Shown: positions 13,093 to 25,270, counted from the first letter of the stretch. The stretch: DNA of 64,000 bases from Tamarix chinensis (GCA_030549775.1 CM060180.1:89443172-89507171), one strand, 5' to 3'. Translations and numbers: made by a program. The notes: generated from the letters alone by a model not told the origin.

Positions 13093-15166
13093 CTAACTGA
13101 TTCCAATAAATGGTCTAAGATCAGCAACATTAAAAGAATCACTAACATTCCCAAACTTAGCAGGTAAATCAACTTTATAAGCATTATCATTAATTCTTTC
13201 TAACACAGTAAAAGGTCCATCTCCCCTAGGGTCTAATTTTGATTTTCTAAGGTTTGGAAATCTTTCCTTCCTAAGGTGTACCCAAACTAAATCCCCATGT
13301 TTAAAAACCATTTTTCTTCTCCTTTTATTAGCATTCTCAGCCATTTGTTGAACTTTCTTAGTAATTTTTTGACTTACAAATTCATGCAATTTCTTTATAT
13401 TATTAGCACTAGATTCAGCATCAAAATTATGTAATTCAGCATTACGTAAAGGACTTAGATCTAAAGGATTCAAAGGATTAAAACCATACACAATTTCAAA
13501 TGGAGTCTTTTTTGTTGTAGAATGCAAGGTCCTGTTATAAGCAAATTCTGCCTGAGGTAAAACATATTCACAGTGCTTAAGATTCTTTCCAAGGACAGCT
13601 CTTAACATATTACCCAAGGTCCTATTTACTACCTCTATATGTCCATCTGTTTGAGGGTGACATGTTGTGGAAAATAATAATTTAGTACCAAACTTTCCCC
13701 ACAAAACCTTCCAAAAATGACTCAGGAATTTAACATCTCTGTCTGAAACTATTGTCTTAGGTATGCCATGCAACTTGACTATGTGAGAAAAGAATAATTC
13801 AGCCACAGTTACAGCATCATTGGTTTTATTACAAGGTACAAAATGAGCCATTTTACTAAACCTATCCGCTACAACCATTATTGAATCTTTATCTCTATTA
13901 TTTCTAGGAAAGCCCAAAATAAAATCTAAAGAAACATCAGTCCAAGGTTGATTAGGTACAGGTAATGGAATATATAACCCAAAAGGTTTTGATGTAGACT
14001 TAGCCTGTCTACAAGCCACACAATTAACAAAATATTTCAATACATCATTTTTCATATGAGGCCAATAAAAATGATCAAATAATATGTCTAAAGTCTTTTG
14101 AAATCCTAAATGTGCCATTAGTCCACCATTATGAGCTTCTTGAATTAATAACCCTATATATGAACACTCAGAAATACATAACCTATTTTCTCTAAACAAA
14201 TAACCCTCATATATAATATTTTCCCTATGTAGCAATTTCACATTTCTTATAAATTTCCTTAAAATCAAGATCTTCCAGATATAAAAGCTTAATATAAGAA
14301 AACCAAGCAAAGTAGTATCTACAGCATTCAACAAAGCATGTCTCCTAGATAAAGCATCTCAACTACATTATCACCTCCTTTCTTATACTTAATTATGTAA
14401 GGAAAGCTTTCAATGAATACAATCCATCTACCTAACCTTCTATTTAATTTTGATTGACTCTTTAAATATTTAATAGCCTCTTGATCAGTATTTATAACAT
14501 ATTCTCTAGGCCATAAGTAATGTTGCCAAACTTCTAAGGCTCTTACTAAAGCAAACAATTCTTTTTCATAAGTAGAGTAATTTAAAGTACTACCATTTAA
14601 TTTTTCACTAAAATAAGCTATTGGTTTGCCCTCTTGGGAAAGTAGAGCCCCTATTCCTAACCCTAAAGCATCACAAATCTAATTCAAACATCTTTTCAAA
14701 GTCAGAAAGGCTTAAAATAGGTGCTTGGGTTAATTTATTTTTAAGAGTTTCAAAAAGATTTTTGCTGTTCTAAACCCCACTTAAATCCATTTTCCTTTTT
14801 TGTTATGGCAGCCAAAGGAGCAGCTATAGTGCTAAAGTTCCTAACAAATATTCTATAAAATGAACATAAACCATGAAAACTTCTCACTTCAGTTACATTT
14901 TTAGGTACAGGCCACTCTTGAATAGCTTTAACTTTTTTCTTTATCTATAGATATACCATCTTTACCTACCACAAATCCTAAGAATACTACACTTTCCAGA
15001 AAAAACCTAGATTTAGCTAAATTAACATACAATTGTTCTGTCTTAAACACATCCAAAATAATCCTTAAATGTTTCAAATGTTCTTCTAAAGATCTACTAT
15101 ATATAAGTATGTCATCAAAATAAACAACCACAAATTTTCCAATAAAATTTCTCAGGACATGGTTCA
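13093..15166 (-). pseudogene. Outer element pol, second half: RT C-terminus, RNase H, integrase
   Basis: This continues the RT cut at 22124. The first segment (15166-14928) has the catalytic '[11 protein letters not shown]' motif. A frameshifted stretch follows, then RNase H with '[19 protein letters not shown]' (14558-14328). The 413-residue open segment at 13093-14334 holds the integrase: the H..H..C..C zinc finger ([12 protein letters not shown] to CVACRQAK), core acidic residues in [14 protein letters not shown] and TDGHIEVVNR, and the C-terminal GDGPFTVLERI module. It ends NVADLRPFIGIS with a stop where the inner copy has a glutamine codon. A one-base loss near 14,360-14,380 and further shifts at 14.56-14.93 kb inactivate it. 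Confidence 0.88.
15162..15166. repeat. Target-site duplication GTTCA, left copy (inner element)
   Basis: GTTCA belongs to the outer element's RT and is duplicated at 22124-22128. Removing the inner element and one copy rejoins the outer RT reading frame. Confidence 0.92.
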
Positions 15167-16024
15167 TGATATGAATCTTAAAAATTTATATTTAATTAAT
15201 TTTGATAATTGCTGTGAATTATTTACTTATAATTGTTTGTCTTATTTGGTGGATAAATAGGAATGTAATGCAGCATATGGACTCTATGGATCTTTGGATG
15301 CAGTTGCTGGGATGTGTAGATTATGTATCTGAAGTGTGCTAATTATGTAAATTTTGTTAATTAATTGTAATCCCATATGATGCATTCGCCGGTCGAAATT
15401 GGCTAATGGAAATTAGGTTGGTTGTATAATCCGCCACCCGGTCCTTAATTTTGGACTAGATGGATTGTGGATTAATCAATCCTTAATAGCCATGATTAGC
15501 TAAAGTTTTGTTTAGCTGATGGGAATTATGTCTCAAACTTACCTTGTATTTGGGGCATTTCTCTTGTGGTTATTTGGGCTGGTCGACTTACTTATGTGGC
15601 CTAAAGTAGCAGCCCATTCAGCCCTTTCCGTTGAAGGTTGGTTGTGTACTTCGTTGGTCTGTATTGTGCGGGTATCTTTGTACGTTCTTATACGGTCTGT
15701 AATACGCATATAAATAGCCTGGTAACGTGTAATACGAGGACGATCTTTTGACAGAATACATTGTGATTTTTCTCGATTCTTCTCGCGAATTATCACTCTC
15801 TCTCTCGGAAAATCTCTCGCTCGCTCTTCTTCTCTGAATATGCTCACTCTTACTTTGATCAATCTTGATCATTCTTTCTTCAATTTCAGTTGTCGTTGTA
15901 CAAACTGTGCCTCTAAATCTTTGGGTCTTCCTTTGGAGTTTTTCCTTAGGCTGAACCGGCGAATCGAAAGTTATGCTCGATTAATCTTTCGATCCTTTTG
16001 TGAAACCCTAACAGGTTTCCATCA
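15167..16024 (+). repeat. 5' LTR of the inner element
   Basis: It runs from 'tgatatgaatc' to 'ggtttccatca', 858 bp. The first 150 bp are identical to the 3' LTR; the remaining ~708 bp carry all ~27 differences, many of them C/T or G/A transitions. A TATA-like box lies at 15709. Confidence 0.93.
15709..15716 (+). promoter_or_regulatory. TATA box of the inner 5' LTR
   Basis: 'tataaata' lies about 310 bases before the LTR end, after the U3 region and before a CT-rich stretch, the expected place for the retrotransposon promoter. The same box is conserved at 21808-21815 and, on the minus strand, at 25606-25613 in the outer LTR. Confidence 0.65.
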
Positions 16025-16026
16025 TT

Positions 16027-16038
16027 TGGTATCAGAGC
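16027..16038 (+). other. Primer-binding site, initiator-tRNA(Met) type
   Basis: 'tggtatcagagc', two bases after the LTR end, is complementary to the 3' end of plant initiator methionine tRNA, the usual minus-strand primer of gypsy and copia elements. The outer element carries the same site. Confidence 0.9.
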
Positions 16039-16717
16039 CTCGATTATTAGAGTGCTCATAGTTTTCTTTGTTACTGATTAAGTTTTCCTCAATTTTTTTG
16101 AGTCGATCTATGTATTTCGCTAACCCTATTTTGAAGTGTGAAATTTTTAGGGTTTGCAACGACGAGGACTATTTTGAATTTCGTCATTCTAAAACCGGCG
16201 ATTGAAGTATTTTGGTCCGCCATTTCGAAAGTTCCGAAGAGAAACCCTAATCGACCTAGGGTTTGGTCAAGAACTTGAATCTTGACTGACGGTGCGATAA
16301 ACTGTGTTGGTAACCTCGATTCGTGAGTTTTATTGTTAAATACTAATATCTGCTATACTTAATTTCCAATTTCTTCACAAATTACTTGTTTGTTAATAAG
16401 TACTCAGGTGACATAACCAGCGAACCTTTGGTTTCGAGAAAAGGGTTAGACCTCCAAGAAGAGGGGTACCCTAAATAAGTGGATTAATTGCTTAAGCAAA
16501 GGCTAATATCGTTCCCTTTTACTTAGCCATTTTTATCAAATTATTATAGACTTGAATCAGTCTGAGTAAGCTATACTATTGCTATTTCTGTTAATTATTG
16601 ATATTGTGATACTTCTTGTGATTAGACTGTGTGTTCTGTTTGTCTGAAGTTCTTAAGTAAATTGATTCTATTGATTAATTACTGATGTGTTAGTTGTTTA
16701 AATCTAACAATTTCATT
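16039..16717 (+). other. Untranslated leader of the inner element
   Basis: About 680 bases between primer site and gag start, with several short upstream ATGs and no coding signal. The equivalent region of the outer element is 25270-24564. Confidence 0.6.
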
Positions 16718-18409
16718 ATGTCTAACAATGGTCAGTCTGCCAATCAATCTGTTTCCAGTAATGATCTTTTAGAAACCATTAGAACCTTTCAAGAACAAAT
16801 GACTGCTCAATTTTTTGTTTTATCTGCTAACCTAGAACAAAGACTAGGAGAACAGGAAATAAGAATCAATGAATTGCAACATAACAGAGTTGAAACTAAT
16901 CAAGCAGGAGTTTTAGGAAGAGCTCCAATGGATCTTAGGATTAGAATTCCACCCATAGCTAATCTAGAAGAGTTGGAAGATCAAGTATCTAACAATAGTG
17001 ATAGGATGCCTAGACAGAACAAAAGGCAAGATAGGGAATTAGAGTTCATTGATAGGAATTTGAATAATCTTAAGCTTAGTATACCAAGGTTTAATGGTAG
17101 GAATGACCCTGATTATTATTTTGAATGGGAAAGGAAAATAGAACTAGTGTTTGAGTGTCATAATTACTCTGAAGAAAAGAAAATTAAGGTGGTTGTAGTA
17201 GAATTTACTAAGTATGCGTCCTCTTGGTATCATAATTTGATGTTAACTAGGCGAAGGTGTGGGGAACCACCTATACAGAATTGGGCAGAATTTAAAACTT
17301 TAATGAGAAAGAGGTTTGTGCCAAGTTACTATTATAGGGAATTGCATAAGAGGTTGCAAACTATTAGTCAAGGAGTGAGGACAGTGGATGATTATTATAA
17401 GGAACTAGAAGTTTTGATTATTAAGACAGAAGTTATTGAGGATGATGATGCTACCATGGCTAGGTTTCTGAGTGGATTAAATTCAGAGATAACTGATAAA
17501 GTAGAATTATATCCTTGTGGGACTTTAAATGAGATGGTAAATATATCTACTAAGATAGAAGTTCAATTAAGGAAATCTAGGCAATATAAACCCCCTGGGA
17601 TTGGGTTTAAGACAACAGTAAGGAGAAATTTTGGAGGAACTACTTCTGGGAACTGGAAGAATAATAGTAAGGTTGAATTTAAAGGTAGAAACAATGAAGT
17701 TAAGGTAGGACAGAAGTTTGTAAAGGGTAAGAATGTGATGTCAAACCCTGTGAATGGATCAAACAGGACTAGGGATATTAAATGTTTTAGATGTGGAGGA
17801 TTAGGACATATAGCTTCTGAATGTCCAAACAAGAGAAACATTTTAATTAGAGAGTCTGGAGATATAGAATCTGAATCTGAAGAAGAAGAGGAAGAGGTTA
17901 ATGTAGTTAGAGAAGATGATAGTGATCTAGAGGGAGAAGTAGAATTGCCAGTGAGTAGGGATCTTTTTGTTGTTCGTAGAACTTTAAACAGTAATAAATT
18001 ACCTGATTCTAATGCTATACAAAGAGAAAATATATTCCATACCAGATGTTTAATTGACGATAAGTGCTTTAACATGGCCATAGATAGTGGTAGTTGTATT
18101 AATGCTGCTAGTACCCTATTAGTGTCTAAGTTAGGTTTAACAACTACTAAACATCCAAAACCATATAGATTGCAATGGCTTAATGAATTGGGAGATGTCA
18201 AAGTTAGTGAACAAGTTTTAGTAAATTTAAAATTAGGAAAATATGAAGATTTTGTTTTATGTGATATAGTTCCTATGCATGCTGCTCATCTGTTGTTAGG
18301 TAGACCTTGGCAATATGATAGGAAGGTAATACATGATGGTTATAAAAATAGGTATACAGTACAGAAGGATGATAAGAAGATTTTCTTAGCACCTATGACT
18401 CCAAAATAA
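16718..18409 (+). pseudogene. Gag and protease region of the inner element
   Basis: Gag encodes the capsid and nucleocapsid that package element RNA; the protease would process the polyprotein. I choose ATG 16718 (M-S-N-N-G-Q-S) because the outer copy aligns there. The capsid core lies at about 17,090-17,560 (FEWERKIELVF, then YASSWYHNL). A CCHC zinc knuckle, CFRCGGLGHIASEC, lies near 17,780-17,825, followed by an acidic E-rich linker. The aspartic protease has its DSG motif (AIDSGSC) near 18,080 and ends in LLLGRPWQYDR, a phrase common in chromovirus proteases. The TAA at 18407 interrupts what is otherwise one continuous gag-pol frame; the outer copy has a sense codon there, so this is a lesion and not a normal gag-pol boundary. 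Confidence 0.88.
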
Positions 18410-19885
18410 ATATTTGAGGATCAAATCAAAATTAAATCTGATTATAAGGAGTTATCTAAACCTAGTTTGGAGAATGATATTAGTTCAAAGGACATGAAAG
18501 GAACTTCTGGATTTTTTGCTAAAGGTAAGGATGTAGGAAAGGCAATGAAAAGAAATGCTAATGTGTACTTGATGATTTATAAGGACTGTTATGAGTGTCA
18601 GAGAGGAATAAGTGAAGAAATACCTAGTGCAGTGAAACAGTTATTGAAAGAATATAATGAGTTGTTTCCTGAGGACATTCCTAGTGGATTACCTCCATTA
18701 AGGGGAATAGAACATCAAATAGATTTTATTCCAGGAGCTGTTATACCAAACAGACCTGCTTATAGGGCTAATCCTGAAGAGGTTAAGGAATTAAAAAGAC
18801 AGGTCTCTAAACTGTTAAGTAAAGGATACATTAAGGAGTCTATGAGTCCTTGTGCAGTACCAGTGTTATTAGTGCCAAAAAAGGATGGTAGTTGGAGGAT
18901 GTGTGTGGATAGCAGGGCAGTAAATAAAATAACTATCAAGTATAGATATCCTATCCCTAGGCTTGATGAAATGTTGGATCAATTGCATGGTGTTGTTATA
19001 TTTTCAAAAATAGATTCAAAAAGTGGGTATCATCAAATTAGAATGAAACCAAGAGATGAGTGGAAGACAGCTTTTAAGACTAATTTTGGATTATATGAAT
19101 GGTTAGTGATGCCTTTTGGGTTTTCGAATGCTCCTAGTACTTTTATGAGACTTATGAACTATGTTTTGAGGGAATTTATTGGAAAATTTGTGGTTGTTTA
19201 TTTTGATGATATACTTATATATAGTAAATCTTTAGAGGAACACCTGAAACACTTAAGGATTATTTTAAATGTGTTTAAGATAGAACAGCTTTATGCTAAT
19301 TTAACTAAGTCTAGATTTTGTTTGGAAAGTGTGGTTTTCTTAGGATTTGTGGTAGGAAAAGATGGTATATCTGTAGATGAAGATAAGGTTAGAGCTATTC
19401 AAGAATGGCCTGTGCCAAAGAGTGTGACTGAAGTAAGAAGTTTTCATGGATTGTGTTCTTTTTACAGGAGATTTGTGAGAAACTTTAGTACTATAGCTGC
19501 TCCCTTGACTGCCATAACAAAGAAGGATAATGGGTTTACTTGGGGTTTAGAACAACAGAAATCATTTGAGACACTTAAGACTAAATTAACCCAAGCACCT
19601 GTGTTGAGTCTTCCTCACTTTGAAAAGATGTTTGAATTAGATTGTGATGCTTTAGGGTTAGGAATAGGGGCTGTACTTTCTCAAGAAGGAAAGCCAATAG
19701 CTTATTTTAGTGAGAAATTGAATGGTAGTATTTTGAATTATTCTACTTATGAAAAGGAACTGTATGCTTTAGTAAGAGCTTTAGAAGTGTGGCAACATTA
19801 CTTGTGGCATAGAGAATTTATAATTAATACTGATCAGGAAGCTATTAAGTATTTAAAAAGTCAATCAAAGTTAAATAGAAGATAA
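18410..19885 (+). pseudogene. Reverse transcriptase and RNase H of the inner element
   Basis: Same frame as gag. The RT contains [18 protein letters not shown] near 18,870, [12 protein letters not shown] near 19,010, [12 protein letters not shown] near 19,115 and the catalytic [11 protein letters not shown] near 19,200. The connection domain leads to RNase H with [17 protein letters not shown] near 19,630, then [16 protein letters not shown] and the later [10 protein letters not shown] block. The protein would copy element RNA to DNA and degrade the RNA strand inside virus-like particles. The TAA at 19883, after SKLNRR, is a leucine codon in the outer copy, so this is a nonsense change within RNase H. 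Confidence 0.9.
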
Positions 19886-21359
19886 GGTAGATGGATAGAA
19901 TTTATTGAGAGTTTTCCTTACATGATTAAGTATAAGAAAGGTAGTGATAATATAGTTGCATATGCTTTATCCAGGAGATATGCTTTATTAAATGCTACTG
20001 ATACTACTTTGTTAGGTTTTTCCAGTATTAAACTATTATACTTAAAAGATATTGATTTTAAAGAAATTTATAAAAGGTGTGAAGTTTCTACACAAGGAAA
20101 GTATTTTATTAATGAAGGTTATTTGTTTAGGGAAAATAGGTTGTGTATTCCTGCATGTTCTTATAGAGGTTTATTAATTCAAGAAGCTCATAGTGGTGGG
20201 TTAATGGCACATCTAGGATCTCAGAAAACTTTAGATGTTTTAACTGATCATTTTTACTGGCCACACATGAAAAATGATGTTTTAAAATATTATGTCAATT
20301 GTATTGCTTGTAGGCAGGCAAAAACTACTTCAAAACCATTTGGTTTATATACTCCCTTACCTGTCTCTAACCATCCTTGGGTTGATGTATCTTTGGATTT
20401 TGTTTTAGGATTACCTAGGACTAATAGAGCTAAGGATTAAATAATGGTTGTAGTAGATAGGTTCAGTAAAATGGCTCATTTTATACCTTGTAATAAAACA
20501 AATGATGATGTGGTTGTGGCTGAATTATTTTTTTCTAATGTGGTTAAATTACATGGTATCCCTAAGACTATAGTTTCAGATAGAGATGTTAAGTTTTTAA
20601 GTCATTTCTGGAAAGTTTTGTGGGGAAAATTAGGGACTAAGTTATTGTTTTCTACAACTTGTCACCCTCAAACTGATGGACAAACTGAGGTAGTAAATAG
20701 AACATTAGGAAACATGTTAAGAGCTGTCCTTGAAAAGAATCTTAAACAATGGGAATATGTTTTACCTCAAGTGGAATTTGCTTATAATAGGACTTTGCAT
20801 TCTACAACTAATAAAACTCCATTTGAGATTGTGTATGGTTTTAATCCTTTAACTCCTTTAGATTTGAGTCATGTGCCTCATGCTGAATTGCGAAATTTTG
20901 ATGCTAAATCTAGAATTGATAATATGAAAAAGGTTACATGAATCTGTACGTCAACAGATTAATAAAAAAGTGTAATAGATGGCTGAACATGCTAATAAAA
21001 GAAGGAGAAAAATGATTTTTAGACCTGGAGACTTAGTCTGGGTTCACCTTAGGAAGGAGAGATTTCCAAATCTTAGAAAGTCAAAGTTGGACTCTAGAGG
21101 AGATGGACCATTTACTGTGATAGAGAAAATTAATCATAATGCTTATAAGATTGATTTACCTGTTAAATTTGGGAATGTGAGCAATACTTTTAATGTGGCT
21201 GATCTTAGTCCATTTCTGGGACTTATTCAGGTTTCAGAGGCAAAACCTTTCCAAGAAGAGGTTCATGATATGAATCTTAAAAATTTATATTTAATTAATT
21301 TTGATAATTGCTGTGAATTATTTACTTATAATTGTTTGTCTTATTTGGTGGATAAATAG
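19886..21359 (+). pseudogene. RNase H end and integrase of the inner element, running into the 3' LTR
   Basis: After the RNase H tail the integrase zinc finger appears ([12 protein letters not shown] to CIACRQAK, 20,180-20,330), then core acidic residues in [10 protein letters not shown] (20,380), VSDRDVKF (20,575) and [10 protein letters not shown] (20,675), and the GDGPFTVIEKI module (21,100). Lesions: TAA at 20438 (serine codon in the outer copy), one extra base near 20931, and adjacent TAA and TAG at 20973-20978 where the outer copy has two glutamine codons. Downstream of NVADLSPFLG the frame stays open through the purine tract and 94 bases into the LTR, stopping at 21359. There is no chromodomain. 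Confidence 0.88.
21251..21265 (+). other. Polypurine tract region, altered next to the LTR
   Basis: 'ccaagaagag' followed by 'gttca' precedes the 3' LTR. The outer element reads 'ccaagaagag' followed by 'gggaa' at the same place, which is purine throughout. The inner copy thus has lost three purines beside the LTR, and its last five bases equal its own target duplication. Confidence 0.7.
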
Positions 21360-22123
21360 GAATGTAATGCAGCATATGGACTCTATGGATCTTTGGATGC
21401 AGTTGCTGGGATGTGCAGATTATGTATCTGAAGTGTGCAGATTATGTAAATTTTGTTAATTAATTGTAATCCCATATGATGCATTCGCCGGTCAAAATTG
21501 GCTAATGGAAATTAGGTCGGTTGTATAATCCGCCACCCTGTCCTTAATTTTGGACTAGATGGATTGTGGATTAATCAATCCTTAATAGCCATGATTAGCT
21601 AAAGTTTTGTTTAGCTGATGGGAATTATGTCTCAAACTTACCTTGTATTTGGGGCATTTCTCTTGTGGTTATTTGGGCTGGTCGACTTACTTATGTGGCC
21701 TAAAGTAGCAGCCCATTCAGCCTTTTCCGTTGAAGGTTGGTTGTGTACTTCGTTGGTCTGTATTGTGCGGGTATCTTTGTATGTTCTTATTAGATCTGTA
21801 ATACGCATATAAATAGCCTGGTAACGTGTAATACGAGGACGATCTTTTGACAGAATACATTGTGATTTTTCTCAATTCTTCTCGCGAATTGTCTCTCTCT
21901 CTCTCGGCAAATCTCTCGCATGCTCTTCTTCTCTGAATCTGCTCGCTCTTACTTTGATCGATCTTGATCATTCTTTCTTCGATTTCAGTTGCCGTTGTAC
22001 AAACTGTGCCTCTGAATCTTTGGGTCTTCCTTTGGAGTTTTTCCTTAGGCTGAACCGGCGAATCGAACGTTGCGCTCGATTAATCTTTCGATCCTTTCGT
22101 GAAACCCTAACAGGTTTCCATCA
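21266..22123 (+). repeat. 3' LTR of the inner element
   Basis: 858 bp from 'tgatatgaatc' to 'ggtttccatca', with a TATA-like box at 21808-21815. It is followed directly by target duplication GTTCA and the outer RT. Confidence 0.93.
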
Positions 22124-22128
22124 GTTCA
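22124..22128. repeat. Target-site duplication GTTCA, right copy (inner element)
   Basis: Same five bases as 15162-15166. Confidence 0.92.
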
Positions 22129-22865
22129 TAAGTCTCATAAAAGTACTGGGTGCATTGGATAATCCAAAAGGCATTACTAACCATTCATATAACCCAAAGT
22201 TAGTTTTAAAAGATTTTTTCCATTCATCTCCTGGTTTCATCCTAATTTGATGATATCCACTTTTTGAATCTATCTTTGAAAAAATTACAGCACCATGTAG
22301 AAGGTCTAACATTTCATCAAGCCTAGGTATAGGGTATCTATACTTAATAGTTATTTTATTTACTACTCTACTATCTATGCACATTCTCCAACTACCATCC
22401 TTCTTAGGTATTAAGAATACTGGAATTGCACATGGACTCATTGATTCCTTAATGTATCCTTTACTTAATAAGTCACAAACCTGCCTCTTTAATTCCTTAA
22501 CCTCTTCAGGATTAACCCTATAAGCATGTCTGTTTGGTATAACAGCTCTTGGAATAAAATCTATTTGATGTTCTATTCCCCTTAATGGAGGTAATACACT
22601 AGGTATGTCTTTAGGAAATAACTCACTATACTCTTCCAATAATTGTCTCACAGCAACAAGTACTTCCTCACTTAATCCTAATTGACATTCATAACATTCT
22701 TTATAAACCATCAAGTACACACTTGCCTGTCTCTTAATTGCCTTGCCCACATCTTTACTCTTAGCATAAAATCCAGATGTCCCCTTAACTTCTTTTGAAC
22801 TAACCTCAGTCTCTTAACTCTATTTAGATAGTTCCTTATAATCAGACTTAATTTTTATTTCATCA
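22124..22865 (-). pseudogene. Outer element RT, first half
   Basis: On the minus strand this gives the RT N-terminus: [52 protein letters not shown] and [17 protein letters not shown], where the inner element cuts in. The next residues, [10 protein letters not shown], resume at 15166 on the far side. Frame damage lies near 22,750-22,865, between this segment and the protease. Confidence 0.9.
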
Positions 22866-24563
22866 TCAAAAATCTCTTTTGGAGTCATAGGTTCTAATAT
22901 AATCTTCATCCTTATGTAAATTGTATCTGTTCTTATAACCATCATGTGTCATTCTCCTATCATATTGCCAAGGTTTACCTAACAATAAATGAGCAGCATG
23001 CATGGGAACTATATCACACAGAATAGAATCCTCATATTTCCCTAATGTTAAATTTACTAAAACGTGTTGACTAACCTTAACATCCCCTAACTCATTTAAC
23101 CACTGTAGTCTATATGTTTTTGGGTGCTTAGTGGTTGGTAATCCTAGCTTAGATACTAATAAAGTACTAGCAGCATTGATACAACTACCACTATCTATAG
23201 CCATATTAAAACGTTTATCATCAATCAAACACCTAGTATGAAATATATTTTCTCTCTGTATTACATTTGAATCAGGTAGTTTGTTACTGTTTAAAGCCCT
23301 ACGTACTACAAAAAATCTCTGCTTATTGGAAGTTCTATCTCTTCTTCTGACTCACTAGTATCATCCCTAACCAAACTAGTCTCCAAGTCTTCCTCCTCAG
23401 ATTCAGATTCTATGTCTCTAGATTCTCTAATTAAAATATTCCTCTTGTTTGGACACAGAAGCTATATTCCCTAATCCTCCACATTTAAAACATTTGATAT
23501 ATCTAGTTCTGTTTAGACCACCAACAGGATTAGTTGTTACATTTCTACCCCTTTCAATCTTATTTTTCTACTTTAACCTCATTGTTTCTACCTTTAGGTT
23601 CAAATCTCCCATGATTCGTCTAATTTCTAGAAGTAGTTCCCCCAAAATTCCTTCTTACTGTACTCTTAATCCCAATCCCAGGGAGTTTATACTGTCTAGT
23701 ATTCTTTATCTGACTCTCTATTTTAGTAGCTATGTTCACCATTTCACTTAAAGTCCCACAAGGATATAATTCTACTTTATCAGCTATTTTAGAATTTAAC
23801 CCACTTAAGAATCTAGCCATGGTAGCATCCTCATCCTCAATAATTCCTGTTTTAATGATCAAGACTTCTAATTCATTAAAATATTCATCCATTGACCTAA
23901 TTCCTTGATTTAATGTTTGTAACCTCTTATGTAATTCCCTATAATAATAACTTGGAACAAATCTTTTCCTCAACAAAATTTTAAACGCATCCCATGTTTG
24001 TATAGGGGGTTCTCCACACCTACGTCTAGTTAAAACAAGGTTGTGATACCACGAAGAAGCATATTCTATAAATTCCACTACTGCTACCTTAATTTTCTTC
24101 TCATCATAGTAATTATGACATTCAAATACTAATTCTATCTTCTTTTCCCACTCAAAATAATAATCATGGTCATTTCTACCATGAATCCACGTATACTAAA
24201 CCTAAGATTACTTAGGTTCCTATCAACTAAGTCTAAATCCCTTTCTTGTCTATTATTCTGTCTAGGTCTCCTATCACTGTTGTTGGATACTTGGTCCTCT
24301 AATTCTTCTAAATTAGCTACAGGTGGAATTCTAGTCCTAGGGTCCATAGGAGCCCTTCCTAATACCCCTACATGTTGAGTATCTATCCTATTATGTTGCA
24401 ATTCATTAATCCTTACTTCCTATTCCCCTATTCTTTGTTCTAAGTTAGCAGACAATACAGCAAGTTGGGCAGTCATTTGTTCTTGCAAAGTCCTAAGGGT
24501 TTCTAATAAGTCATTACTAGAGATTGAAACAGATTAATTAACAGATTGACCATTGTTAGATAT
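22866..24563 (-). pseudogene. Outer element gag and protease
   Basis: Aligns along its length with the inner gag-protease. The start codon is lost (ATA at 24563-24561 where the inner copy has ATG), and early stops follow: TAA near 24,540 and TAG near 24,420. The capsid core is at 24,078-23,620 (EYASSWYHNLVLTRRR). The zinc knuckle near 23,490 reads CFKCGGLGNIAS: the zinc-binding histidine is asparagine and a two-base loss destroys the last cysteine. The protease DSG motif (AIDSGSC) is near 23,190, and LLLGKPWQYDRR near 22,970. Confidence 0.88.
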
Positions 24564-25270
24564 TATTAGGTTTATCTTATGATATTCAAGATAAGGCACA
24601 ATTAACAGACAGTCTAGTAACAATTTACTTTATTAAGAAATCAAGCAGACAGCAAATTAATCACTCTAATTATAAAGATATCACCATACCAGACAATATT
24701 AAAGATATATCAGCAAATACAGATTACACACTAATTCCAAATAATTATTAAATCGAAAACAATCCGAGAGCTTAAGAAAGAAACGATATTACCACGAGCA
24801 ATCAACCCAATTACTAAATAGGGACCCCTCTTCTTGGAGTCCTTACTCCTTTCTAAAACCCACAAGTTTCGCTAATCAATCACTCATGTGCACTTATTTA
24901 GTTGTGAACAAAATGATATCTCGTAATAATTTGCAAATTGATTATCACAAATTGTAGTAAGTAGCAAGATAAGGTTCGAATTTACCAATCGAGGAGTGTT
25001 CCTCGATAATCGTCAAGATTCAAGAATCTGGACCAAACCCTAGCTGAGAATTGTCTAAAGCTACTTAGGGTTTCCCAAGTAGTTTTGAAGCAGAAAACGC
25101 AACCCTCTTGGTCACCGGCTTAGACGAGACATAATCCTTCGATTTCCTTCGTCAATCGCAAACCCTAGCTTCGCGCTTCAGAAATATGGCTTAGCAAAAT
25201 CGACAAAAGTAATTAAACCAAGAAAACTTAATAACAAGCAATTTAAACCATGAGCACTCGAATAATTGAG

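Larger units (their letters stand above)
15167..22123 (+). mobile_element. Inner full-length Ty3/gypsy retrotransposon
   Basis: A 6957 bp element with 858 bp LTRs (15167-16024 and 21266-22123), a Met-tRNA-type primer site, and gag, protease, RT, RNase H and integrase in one original reading frame. It sits antisense inside the RT of a relative and is flanked by GTTCA. I counted about 27 differences between its LTRs (about 3%), so it is younger than its host. The coding frame is broken by stops at 18407, 19883, 20438 and 20973/20976 and a one-base shift near 20931. There is no chromodomain after the integrase GPF module, and the coding frame continues past the purine tract into the LTR, features I associate with CRM-like chromoviruses. 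That lineage call is an inference. Confidence 0.93.

Noticed and set aside
15539..15872. Arg/Glu/Ser-rich minus-strand frames in the LTR
   Set aside because: Come from the CT-rich LTR leader and recur in the other LTR copy; not a protein.
17563..18201. Long minus-strand open frame opposite gag-protease
   Set aside because: Shadow of the real plus-strand gag-protease frame; its sequence is just the complement of conserved motifs.
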